From assembly GCF_019192735.1 (NCBI RefSeq), contig NZ_JAHTKP010000037.1, forward strand, positions 1 to 64,000: a stretch of 64,000 nucleotides of DNA, written 5' to 3'. The stretch is from Kitasatospora aureofaciens. Lineage in GTDB: Bacteria > Actinomycetota > Actinomycetes > Streptomycetales > Streptomycetaceae. Positions within the stretch are counted from its first letter, which is position 1, and each line of letters opens with the position of its first letter. This document shows positions 1 through 6,172 of this stretch, piece by piece. The notes under the pieces were generated by a model that made no database searches, was not told where the DNA came from, and saw only the letters and a list, made by a program, of their open reading frames with translations. Position numbers and translations under genes: made by a program.

Positions 1-123
1 GGTGGGTACGGGTACACGCGGGACTACCCGGTGGAGCGGATGATGCGGGACGCGAAGATCACGCAGATCTACGAGGGCACCAACCAGGTCCAGCGCATCG
101 TCATGGCCCGCAACCTGCCGTAA
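1..123 (+). CDS. acyl-CoA dehydrogenase, C-terminal end (partial)
   Basis: The window opens inside this gene; 40 codons are visible before TAA at 121-123. The visible tail has the signature end of acyl-CoA dehydrogenases: GGYGYTRDYPVERMMRDAKI followed by an IYEGTNQVQR stretch, which in this family packs against FAD and the neighbouring subunit. The enzyme oxidises an acyl-CoA to the 2-enoyl-CoA using FAD. The substrate cannot be told from this fragment. A TetR regulator starts 46 bp downstream on the same strand and may control it. The identification of the family is secure; nothing can be said about the start. Confidence 0.93.
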   Translation, partial: GGYGYTRDYPVERMMRDAKITQIYEGTNQVQRIVMARNLP

Positions 124-157
124 CGGCCGCAGGACCCAGGCCGTTCGAGGCCGATGC

Positions 158-163
158 TATGTT
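158..163 (+). promoter_or_regulatory. candidate -10 element of tetR gene (leaderless)
   Basis: TATGTT lies 12 bp before the ATG at 170, which would place transcription initiation at or next to the start codon. No good ribosome binding site precedes this ATG, which fits a leaderless message. Inference from spacing only. Confidence 0.4.
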
Positions 164-169
164 CCGGGA

Positions 170-907
170 ATGAGCGAGAAGGAAGAGCAGGACCTGCCTA
201 TGAGCGACGGGCCCTCGAAGCCGGCGATGCGCGAGGCGCTGGTGGCCGCGGCCTTCGAGCTCTTCCTGGAGCGCGGCTTCGAACAGACCACCATCGATGA
301 CATCGTCGCCCTCGCCGGGGTCGGCCGGCGCTCCTTCTTCCGCTACTTCCCGGCCAAGGAGGACGTGGTCTTCCCCGATCACGAGCGCAGCCTCGCCGAG
401 ATGACGGAGTTCCTGGAGTCCGGCGCCGGCGACGAGGACCCGGTCAAGCACGCCTGCGACGCCGCCCGCCTGGTCCTGCGGATGTACGCCGAGCAGCCGT
501 CCTTCTCCGTCCAGCGCTACCGGCTCACTCGCAAGGTGCCCGGCCTGCGCGCGTACGAGCTGTCGGTGGTCTGGCGGTACGAGCACACCCTCGCGCACTA
601 CCTGCGCGGCCGGTTCGCCGACCGCCCGGACGGTGCGCTGCGCGCCGACGTGATCGCCGCCGCCGTCGTCGCCGCGCACAACCACGCGCTGCGCACCTGG
701 CTGCGTTCGGGCGGGGAGAGCGACTGGGTCGCCGAGGTGGACAGCGCGATGGCCTTCGTTGTCGGCACGTGGGGCGGCCACCCGGCCGAGGGCGCCGGTG
801 AGGGCGAGTCCGACGAGGTGGTGGTGCTGGTGGCCAGCCGCCGGGCGCCGCTGTGGCGGATGGTCCAGGGCATCGAGAGCGCCCTGGGAGAGTCCCGCCA
901 GGCGTAG
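170..907 (+). CDS. TetR/AcrR family transcriptional regulator
   Basis: A 245-residue DNA-binding repressor-type protein. The N-terminal helix-turn-helix lies at about residues 20-67, with the family pattern TTIDDIVALAGVGRRSFFRYF and a following K-E-D-V turn. The rest is an all-helical ligand-binding domain without a recognisable ligand signature. The start at 170 is chosen because a TATGTT hexamer sits 12 bp upstream (leaderless arrangement). An in-frame ATG at 200 preceded by a purine-rich stretch is an alternative. It follows an acyl-CoA dehydrogenase gene by 46 bp, so control of fatty or branched acyl-CoA breakdown is a reasonable guess. The effector is unknown. Confidence 0.88.
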   Translation: MSEKEEQDLPMSDGPSKPAMREALVAAAFELFLERGFEQTTIDDIVALAGVGRRSFFRYFPAKEDVVFPDHERSLAEMTEFLESGAGDEDPVKHACDAARLVLRMYAEQPSFSVQRYRLTRKVPGLRAYELSVVWRYEHTLAHYLRGRFADRPDGALRADVIAAAVVAAHNHALRTWLRSGGESDWVAEVDSAMAFVVGTWGGHPAEGAGEGESDEVVVLVASRRAPLWRMVQGIESALGESRQA

Positions 908-985
908 GACGCCTACCACTACGTCCAGGCTTCCGTGGCGCGCTCCACCGCGTGCACCCGGCTATGAGCCGGACATGACGCGACT

Positions 986-1290
986 TTGCGGAATTTGGAC
1001 CTCGAATGTGGATTCGTAACGGGGGCCACCGGCGAGCGCATGGAACTCGACGCCTACTGTGCGGAATTCGAAGTAATCTTCTGGAGAATCGCCGAGCACG
1101 GTTTCTCTGCGCGCCGGGTGCGCGTCGTGGAGGAGCCGATCAGTGCCTACCTCCAGTGGGAGCTCCACGCACTCCGCGTCCGCGATCAGAGCGGTGGGCT
1201 GGGCGAAGATTGTGCGGATGGCCGCAGTGATCATCTCGCAGCGGCTCTACGCAGCCCGGGTCTGTGTTGCCCGTACGATCACGCACAACG
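986..1290 (+). pseudogene. decayed DUF6879-type protein remnant
   Basis: Between tetR and the tRNA terminator one frame gives a stretch (about 1040-1200) that reads like the middle of the actinobacterial DUF6879 family: a short acidic FW-containing helix, then ARRVRVVEEPISAYLQWELH, the family's hallmark VxxEPxxxYxxxE region. The usual N-terminal part is missing. After about 1190 the similarity seems to move to a neighbouring frame (a GWAKIVRM-like segment), suggesting a frameshift. The frame then runs into the tRNA, which a real gene would not do. Base composition is less GC-biased than the neighbours. Intact homologues usually sit beside an XRE regulator and a DUF397 gene; neither is here. 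I read it as a fragment. Confidence 0.5.
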
Positions 1291-1324
1291 CAAAATGCGG
1301 GCCAGGATTGCTCCTGGCCCGCAT
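1291..1324 (-). terminator. rho-independent terminator of tRNA-Leu
   Basis: A 13-bp perfect stem with a 4-nt loop (1295-1324) is followed, reading the minus strand, by a TTTTG run at 1295-1291. A second, 8-bp hairpin (about 1330-1349) lies between it and the tRNA 3' end. Confidence 0.85.
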
Positions 1325-1352
1325 TCCCTCGCCAACGCTGTTGGCGAATGGT

Positions 1353-1440
1353 TGGTGTCCGAGGGGGGACTTGAACCCCCACGCCCGATAAAGGGCACTA
1401 GCACCTCAAGCTAGCGCGTCTGCCATTCCGCCACCCGGAC
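1353..1440 (-). tRNA. tRNA-Leu (anticodon GAG)
   Basis: On the minus strand a full class II tRNA folds. The 7-bp acceptor stem starts GUCCGGG. The D-arm region contains GGCGGAAUGGCAGACGC. The anticodon stem CUAGC/GCUAG encloses the loop UUGAGGU with anticodon GAG. A long variable arm with a UUUAUCGGGC-type helix follows, then a T-arm with GUUCAAGUC. The terminal CCA is encoded (1355-1353). It reads leucine codons CUC and CUU. A strong terminator follows directly. Confidence 0.96.
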
Positions 1441-1731
1441 TGGGTGTTGCCTTTGCGGCTTCCGTTCTCTCGTCGGCCGCGCTGACAGATGTAACTGTAG
1501 CAAAGATCGGCTTGGGGTCCCAAAACGGCTCCGGGGCGGGCAGCGGGGGTGGTGGCGGGGGCAAGGGGCGGTGTGTGGCGGGGGCGTGACCAGGGGGTTT
1601 CGGGGGTGTGCGGGGGGTGGATCCGGGTGAGGGGCTGGGGGAGGATGGGCGGACGTGCTCGTACGGCCCGGGTGCAGGTCCTGGGGGTGGCGCGCTGGTG
1701 CGTCGGTGCGGGCCAGAGACGAGGAGTGACC
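1441..1731. other. intergenic region with clustered G-runs
   Basis: This 291-bp spacer separates tRNA-Leu (leftward) from the M20 peptidase gene (rightward). The part next to the tRNA is comparatively AT-rich, as expected for its promoter. From about 1532 to 1650 the plus strand holds more than ten runs of three or more G with short spacers, a pattern able to form G-quadruplexes. No convincing coding potential was seen. Confidence 0.6.
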
Positions 1732-1750
1732 GTGAGCGAGCGGAGCGAGT
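1732..1750 (+). repeat. MSERSE start-codon repeat, copy 1
   Basis: GTGAGCGAGCGGAGCGAG at the start of the M20 peptidase gene. The same word recurs at 41945 and, with ATGAGT at the front, at 58251, each time at a start codon and each encoding MSERSE. Confidence 0.7.
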
Positions 1751-3063
1751 CGGCGGCGTCGAAGGTGACGGCTGAGTCGGAGGTCGCCGGGATCTGTCGT
1801 GATCTGATCCGGATCGACACCAGCAACTACGGGGACGGCTCCGGCCCGGGGGAGCGCAAGGCGGCCGAGTACGTGGCCGAGCAGCTCGCCGAGTTCGGGG
1901 TCGAACCGCAGATCTTCGAGTCGGCCAAGGGCCGCGCCTCGACCGTGGTCCGGATCGAGGGCGAGGACCGCTCCCGCCCCGGCCTGCTGATCCACGGCCA
2001 CACCGACGTCGTGCCGGCCAACGCCGCGGACTGGACGCACGACCCGTTCGGGGGCGAGATCGCGGACGGCTGCGTATGGGGGCGCGGCGCAGTCGACATG
2101 AAGGACATGGACGCGATGGCCCTCGCCGTGGTCCGCGACCGGCTGCGCACCGGACGCAAGCCCCCGCGCGACCTGGTGCTGGCCTTCGTGGCGGACGAGG
2201 AGGCGGGCGGCACGTACGGGGCGCGGTTCCTGGTGGACAAGCACCCGGAGCTGTTCGAGGGCGTGACCGAGGGCATCGGCGAGGTCGGCGGCTTCTCCTT
2301 CACGGTCAACGACCAGGTGCGGCTCTACCTGGTGGAGACGGCGGAGAAGGGCATGCACTGGATGCGCCTGACCGTCGAGGGGCGCGCCGGGCACGGCTCG
2401 ATGGAGAACGACGACAACGCGATCACCGAGCTGTGCGAGGCCGTCGCCCGGCTGGGCCGGCACCGGTTCCCGCTGCGGATCACCAAGACCGTCCGGGCCT
2501 TCCTGGACGAGCTGTCGGACGCGCTCGGGGTCGAGCTGGACCCGGAGAACATGGACGAGACGCTGCGGGTGCTCGGCGGCATCGCCAAGATGATCGGCAC
2601 CACGCTGCGCAACACCGCCCAGCCGACCATGCTCGGCGCCGGCTACAAGGTGAACGTGATCCCCGGTCAGGCCACCGCGCACGTGGACGGGCGCTTCCTG
2701 CCCGGCTACGAGGAGGAGTTCCTGGCCGAGCTGGACAGCGTCCTCGGCCCGCGCGTGAAGCGCGAGAGCCTGCACTCGGACCGGGCGATCGAGACGAGCT
2801 TCGACGGTGCGCTGGTCGAGGCGATGCAGACGGCGCTGCGGGCGGAGGACCCGATCGCCCGCGCGGTGCCGTACTGCCTGTCGGGCGGGACGGACGCCAA
2901 GTCGTTCCAGGACCTCGGGATCCGGTGCTTCGGCTTCGCGCCGCTGCAGCTGCCGCCGGAGCTGGATTTCGCCGGGATGTTCCACGGGGTGGACGAGCGG
3001 GTGCCGGTGGACGGGCTGAAGTTCGGCGTGCGCGTGCTGGACCGGTTCCTCGACGCCAGCTGA
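1732..3063 (+). CDS. M20 family metallopeptidase (dipeptidase/deacylase type)
   Basis: A 443-residue cytoplasmic zinc hydrolase of the M20 (ArgE/DapE/CPG2/ACY1) family. Metal-binding motifs are in order: GHTDVVP around residues 89-95 (H90, D92), the bridging Asp in GRGAVDMKD (D122), the catalytic pair ADEE (E156-E157), and the C-terminal SGGTDAKSF segment with the last metal ligand region. It would cleave an N-acyl amino acid or dipeptide; the substrate is unknown. The GTG at 1732 is preferred over GTG 1726 because GAGGAG lies 5-6 bp upstream. The first residues (MSERSES) come from the dispersed start repeat. Immediately after the stop there are four 13-bp tandem repeats. Confidence 0.88.
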   Translation: MSERSESAASKVTAESEVAGICRDLIRIDTSNYGDGSGPGERKAAEYVAEQLAEFGVEPQIFESAKGRASTVVRIEGEDRSRPGLLIHGHTDVVPANAADWTHDPFGGEIADGCVWGRGAVDMKDMDAMALAVVRDRLRTGRKPPRDLVLAFVADEEAGGTYGARFLVDKHPELFEGVTEGIGEVGGFSFTVNDQVRLYLVETAEKGMHWMRLTVEGRAGHGSMENDDNAITELCEAVARLGRHRFPLRITKTVRAFLDELSDALGVELDPENMDETLRVLGGIAKMIGTTLRNTAQPTMLGAGYKVNVIPGQATAHVDGRFLPGYEEEFLAELDSVLGPRVKRESLHSDRAIETSFDGALVEAMQTALRAEDPIARAVPYCLSGGTDAKSFQDLGIRCFGFAPLQLPPELDFAGMFHGVDERVPVDGLKFGVRVLDRFLDAS

Positions 3064-3112
3064 GCACGCCTGCTGAGCACACCTGCCGAGCACGTTTGCT
3101 GAGCACGCCTGC
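3061..3112 (+). repeat. stop-anchored tandem repeat (4 x 13 bp)
   Basis: Four copies of a 13-bp unit with consensus TGAGCACGCCTGC begin exactly at the TGA stop codon of the M20 gene (3061-3073, 3074-3086, 3087-3099, 3100-3112). Three of the four copies carry TGA. Confidence 0.85.
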
Positions 3113-3362
3113 CCGAGTACGTCGACGGTGCGGCCCGCTCCCGGGGTTCCGGGGACGGGCCGTTCGCATTGTCCGAGCTGATGATTTGGGACAGGGGAAA
3201 GGAGATCGACAGAAACGATTCTGCAAGGAAATGTGCGCCGAGCATCTGTGCGAGTCATCACCGTTGCGGGTGAATGGGAAATCTGTTCCGTACCCCGTTT
3301 GCCACACCCTCGTTCATCCCTGTGCAGCCCGCCGAACGGGTCGGGTTGTCCATACAGGAGGA
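3113..3362 (+). promoter_or_regulatory. upstream region of the short chaplin gene
   Basis: The region between the tandem repeats and the chaplin start contains an imperfect GC-rich hairpin (about 3130-3165, probably the M20 terminator) and then a less GC-rich stretch of about 180 bp. The latter should hold the developmental promoter. I could not fit a clear match to a known sigma consensus. AGGAGG sits at 3356-3361. Confidence 0.45.
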
Positions 3363-3365
3363 ATG

Positions 3366-3608
3366 ATGAAGGTCAAGAAGATCGCCGCCGTTGCCGCTGC
3401 CACCGGTGGCCTGGTGCTCGCCGCCGCCGGTGTCGCGTCCGCTCACGGTGGCGCGGGTGCCGAGGGTGCGGCTGTCGGTTCCCCGGGTGTCGTCTCCGGC
3501 AACCAGGTCCAGATTCCGGTGCACATCCCCGTCAACGCCTGCGGCAACACCGTCAGCGTGATCGGCGTGCTGAACCCGGCGTTCGGCAACCACTGCGCCA
3601 ACATCTGA
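3366..3608 (+). CDS. chpH: short chaplin (ChpH-like)
   Basis: A secreted, hydrophobic, amyloid-forming surface protein of 80 residues (81 if the preceding ATG at 3363 is used). A Sec signal peptide (Lys-rich start, then a hydrophobic Ala/Gly/Leu stretch ending VASAHG) is followed by a single chaplin domain: GSPGVVSGN, IPVHIPVNACGNTVSVIG, LNPAFGNHCAN. It has the two cysteines typical of ChpH rather than the Cys-free form of ChpE. Chaplins coat aerial hyphae and lower surface tension. AGGAGG precedes the start with good spacing. A second chaplin gene follows on the same strand after a strong terminator, the same order as chpH-chpC in S. coelicolor. Confidence 0.92.
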   Translation: MKVKKIAAVAAATGGLVLAAAGVASAHGGAGAEGAAVGSPGVVSGNQVQIPVHIPVNACGNTVSVIGVLNPAFGNHCANI

Positions 3609-3611
3609 GTC

Positions 3612-3637
3612 TGAGACCTCGGCCTGAGAACTCGGCC
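3612..3637 (+). repeat. tandem repeat near chpH stop (2 x 13 bp)
   Basis: Two copies of a TGAGAnCTCGGCC unit follow the chpH stop codon after 3 bp, each starting with TGA. This resembles the stop-anchored repeats seen at the M20, mshC and pafA genes. Confidence 0.6.
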
Positions 3638-3668
3638 CCCGATGGCGGACAGCTCCGCCATCGGGGGC
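3635..3668 (+). terminator. chpH terminator
   Basis: A perfect 15-bp stem (GCCCCCGATGGCGGA and its complement) with the 4-nt loop CAGC lies 26 bp after the chpH stop. There is no long T-run, as usual in high-GC actinobacteria. Confidence 0.85.
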
Positions 3669-3857
3669 GCTTGTCTGTCCGGGCCGGTTGCGGACGGTTC
3701 CGGCCTCGCCGGGTGCGGGGGGTTCTGGCCGGGCCGGATACCGGCATCGGCCACCGTCACTCGATCGGGTGAAGCTGGTGCGTTCGGCTCAACTTCCCCC
3801 CGGCTCCCTCGTTGACCCGTGTGCACTCGAAGACCTTGCCGGATATCCGGATATACG

Positions 3858-3872
3858 GAAAGTCAGACTTTC
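3858..3872. promoter_or_regulatory. perfect inverted repeat upstream of long chaplin gene
   Basis: GAAAGTC-A-GACTTTC is a perfect 7-bp inverted repeat with a 1-bp centre, 40 bp before the ATG of the long chaplin gene. It lies in an unusually AT-rich stretch that also holds the palindrome GGATATCC (3841-3848) and a repeated GGATAT. This is a candidate operator; the binding protein is unknown. Confidence 0.5.
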
Positions 3873-3911
3873 TGAAGGTCGTTACGTCGTCTCGATATGT
3901 CAGGGGAATAC

Positions 3912-4799
3912 ATGAGGAATGTAGCCAAGAAGGGGATCCTCACGGCCGTGGCCACCGGCAGTGTCCTGGCCTCGACCGCCGGCTACGCCTACGCGGGCGC
4001 CGAAGCGCAGGGGGGCACCGCCGGTTCGCCGGGCGTGGCCTCGGGCAACTCGGTGCAGGTGCCGGTCGAGGTGCCGATCAACGCCTGCGGCAACACCGTC
4101 GACGTGATCGGCGTGCTCAACCCGTCCTACGGCAACCACTGCGCCAACGTCAGCGGCCACCGGGGCGCCGACAGCAGCGGTACGAGCAACAGTGGCAACG
4201 GCAGCAGCGACAACGGCAGCAGCAGCGACAACGGCGGCACCACCCGCGGCTCCTCCGCCTCCGGAACGTCCGCCAGCGGCGGCGCCGCCAACTCGCCCGG
4301 CGCGGTCTCCGGCAACAGCGTCCAGGCCCCGGTGCACGTCCCGGTCAACGCCTGCGGCAACTCCGTGGACGTCGTCGGCGTCGGCAACCCGGCGTTCGGC
4401 AACGCCTGCGGCAACGTCGCGCAGCCCGCCCCGAGCCCCAAGCCGACCGACGACTGCCCCGAGGGCCACGGCCCGACCACGCCGCCCCCCGCCCCGCCGC
4501 AGACCGGCGGCGAGACCACGCCGGGCGGCGGCCGCACCAGCGGCCCGTCCACCGGCACCACCCAGAACGGCGGCACGCCCGCCGCCTCCACCCCGGCCGC
4601 GGCGCCGGTCTCCAACGGTGGCGCTCCGAGCAACCAGGCCGTCCCGGCCGACGCCCGTACCAGTAGCCCGGCCACCGCGCCGGGCACCCAGCTGGCCTCC
4701 ACGGGCGCGGGCGACGTCGAGATGCTCGGCGCCGCCGGTCTCGCGCTGCTGCTCGGTGGCGGCGTGCTCTACCGCCGCGCCCGCGCCGGCGCCCGCTGA
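3912..4799 (+). CDS. chpC: long chaplin with two chaplin domains and LAxTG sorting signal (ChpC-like)
   Basis: A 295-residue cell-wall-anchored chaplin. In order: signal peptide (about 1-30, ending AYAGAE), chaplin domain 1 (about 35-78, two Cys), a Ser/Gly/Asn-rich linker, chaplin domain 2 (about 119-163, two Cys), a Pro/Thr/Gly/Ala-rich wall-spanning stretch, then LASTG near residue 262, a hydrophobic segment and an Arg-rich tail. LAxTG is the motif used by class E sortases. In this family the long chaplins are linked to peptidoglycan and seed the assembly of short chaplins on aerial hyphae. Whether it is the orthologue of ChpA, B or C is inferred from gene order. AGGGGAA precedes the ATG. 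Confidence 0.92.
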   Translation: MRNVAKKGILTAVATGSVLASTAGYAYAGAEAQGGTAGSPGVASGNSVQVPVEVPINACGNTVDVIGVLNPSYGNHCANVSGHRGADSSGTSNSGNGSSDNGSSSDNGGTTRGSSASGTSASGGAANSPGAVSGNSVQAPVHVPVNACGNSVDVVGVGNPAFGNACGNVAQPAPSPKPTDDCPEGHGPTTPPPAPPQTGGETTPGGGRTSGPSTGTTQNGGTPAASTPAAAPVSNGGAPSNQAVPADARTSSPATAPGTQLASTGAGDVEMLGAAGLALLLGGGVLYRRARAGAR

Positions 4800-4831
4800 G
4801 GCGTCGGGCCCGAAACCCGAGCGGAACCCAA

Positions 4832-4870
4832 GCGCCCGCGGCCTCCGGACGAACGGACGGCCGCGGGCGC
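4832..4870 (+). terminator. chpC terminator
   Basis: A 12-bp GC-rich stem (GCGCCCGCGGCC and complement) with a 15-nt loop, 33 bp after the long chaplin stop and facing the convergent DUF5703 gene. Confidence 0.7.
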
Positions 4871-4913
4871 CTGAAAGCTCAGCTCAGATCCACCACCGGC
4901 ACGCGCCCGCCCG

Positions 4914-5123
4914 TCACCAGCTCCGGACCTGCCGGATGATCCGCCGCCGCAGCCGGACCGTCCGGCTTCCGTCCGGGAACAGTCGCAGCCGGTCGAGCTC
5001 CCAGTGCCCGTACTCGGCGTGCTCGGTGAGCAGTTGGCGTGCCGCGTTGCGCGAGGTGCCGCGCGGCATACGAAGGGACTGGTACTCGTACTCCGGCTGC
5101 CGGACCGGCTTCGGTGGGGTCAA
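4914..5123 (-). CDS. DUF5703 family protein
   Basis: A 69-residue basic protein conserved in actinomycetes. It contains the family core PEYEYQ, then RGTSRNAARQLLTEHAEYGH and WELDRLRL...GSRTVRLRRRIIRQVRS. No function is known to me. The TTG start is chosen because AGGAGGA lies 5-6 bp upstream (5135-5129); the conserved core begins shortly after it. An upstream ATG at 5150 would put the start before this ribosome binding site. It is transcribed toward the chaplin genes and has its own 5' region. Confidence 0.8.
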   Translation of the reverse strand: MTPPKPVRQPEYEYQSLRMPRGTSRNAARQLLTEHAEYGHWELDRLRLFPDGSRTVRLRRRIIRQVRSW

Positions 5124-5475
5124 AACGCTCCTCCTGAGGATCACCTGCACGCAAGCCTACGGCCTGCCTCGGACAGTGGGCCCGGGTATTTCCGGCCGTC
5201 CTCCCCGCCGCCGGAGCCGCCGGAGCACCCCCGCGGACGACCACATCACTGACAGTGCATCAGTTCTGTTGCTCCCGTGGACGGGATACCCCGAACCGGG
5301 CGCACGAAGCGGTTCCCGAACGGCCGAACCGTGCCCTCCGTACGCCTCGCACGCCGGGTTTGCGCGGGGACAGAACCACGCGGATCGGACATCAGGGGGG
5401 AAGTTGCGGTGAAATCGCGGGTGTAGGTGACAACCGCTGTGCGTACCGACACTGCGGGGAGATAGCGTCTGCACC
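5124..5475. other. divergent intergenic region
   Basis: 352 bp between the divergently transcribed DUF5703 and acidic-protein genes. It must hold both promoters. For the rightward gene, TTGCGG near 5404 and a GATAGCGT stretch near 5461 are possible elements, but the fit is poor. No coding feature was seen. Confidence 0.4.
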
Positions 5476-6081
5476 ATGTCTGATGCCGCGCAGCCCACCA
5501 TTGCCGAGGTACGCGCCGCCGCCGAGGCGGTCAAGGCCGCCATCGACCGTCATCTGGAAGCGGTGTCAAGCCCCAGCGCAGCGGATGATCCCGCTGTGTC
5601 CGCCGCCTACGAGCAGCTCGCCACGGCGGCCATCGCCTACGACCAACTCCTGTACGAGGCCTACGACGAGGTCACCCCCTTCGAGGTCCCCGGGGACGAG
5701 GGCCCCGGGGGCTACCTGGGCCCCGACCAGCCCGAGGCGATCAGCGTGCTGATCCGCCGCGACTACCACATCGTCGACCCCAAGCGGCTGCGCGCCCAGG
5801 CCGAGCGGCTGGACGAGTCGCTGACCCCGGGCGGGGCCGGCGCGGGCGGGGTGAACGCCGCGATCGGGGTGCTGTTCGGCGAGTACGAGCCGGACGAGAT
5901 CGCCGCCCGCAGCGAGGAGTTCGGCCTGGAGGAGGGCGACTCGACGCTCTGGGTCGCGGCGGCCGAGCCGACCGAGCCGGGGGAGTGGCTGCCGGAGCCC
6001 TTCGAGCACGCCGACCCGCAGCTGCTGATCTGCCGGTTCGACGTGAGCGAGGTCTACGACGACGAGGACCTCGACGACTGA
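5476..6081 (+). CDS. conserved acidic hypothetical protein
   Basis: A 201-residue cytoplasmic protein with no signal peptide or membrane segment. The N-terminal 70 residues are helical with Ala/Glu heptad-like patterns. The middle contains a conserved-looking IRRDYHIVDPKRLRAQAERL segment. The end is very acidic (EVYDDEDLDD). I do not recognise a Pfam domain. It looks like one of the actinomycete-specific conserved proteins encoded in this chromosomal block. It stands alone between a divergent gene and a strong terminator, so it is probably monocistronic. Confidence 0.8.
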   Translation: MSDAAQPTIAEVRAAAEAVKAAIDRHLEAVSSPSAADDPAVSAAYEQLATAAIAYDQLLYEAYDEVTPFEVPGDEGPGGYLGPDQPEAISVLIRRDYHIVDPKRLRAQAERLDESLTPGGAGAGGVNAAIGVLFGEYEPDEIAARSEEFGLEEGDSTLWVAAAEPTEPGEWLPEPFEHADPQLLICRFDVSEVYDDEDLDD

Positions 6082-6102
6082 GCCGTCCGTAGCCCCGGCA
6101 CA

Positions 6103-6141
6103 CGGCGGGCGGCCCCCACCCGGAGTGGGGGCCGCCCGCCG
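6103..6141. terminator. bidirectional terminator
   Basis: A perfect 16-bp stem (CGGCGGGCGGCCCCCA and complement) with a 7-nt loop lies between the convergent acidic-protein gene and the RecD2-like gene. Confidence 0.85.
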
Positions 6142-6172
6142 AGCCGTGTCCGGAGCCCTTGGACAGGAGCCC

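Noticed and set aside
986..1414. Intact DUF6879 gene running to 1414
   Set aside because: The frame runs through a terminator and the tRNA-Leu gene and loses similarity near 1190, so it is treated as a remnant.
3061..3112. Tandem repeats considered as a CRISPR array
   Set aside because: Units of 12-18 bp are directly adjacent without spacers and no cas genes are in the window.
3812..4666. Gln/Arg-rich frame over the long chaplin gene
   Set aside because: Frame shadow of the Ser/Gly/Asn linker codons; the chaplin frame has signal peptide, domains and sorting motif.
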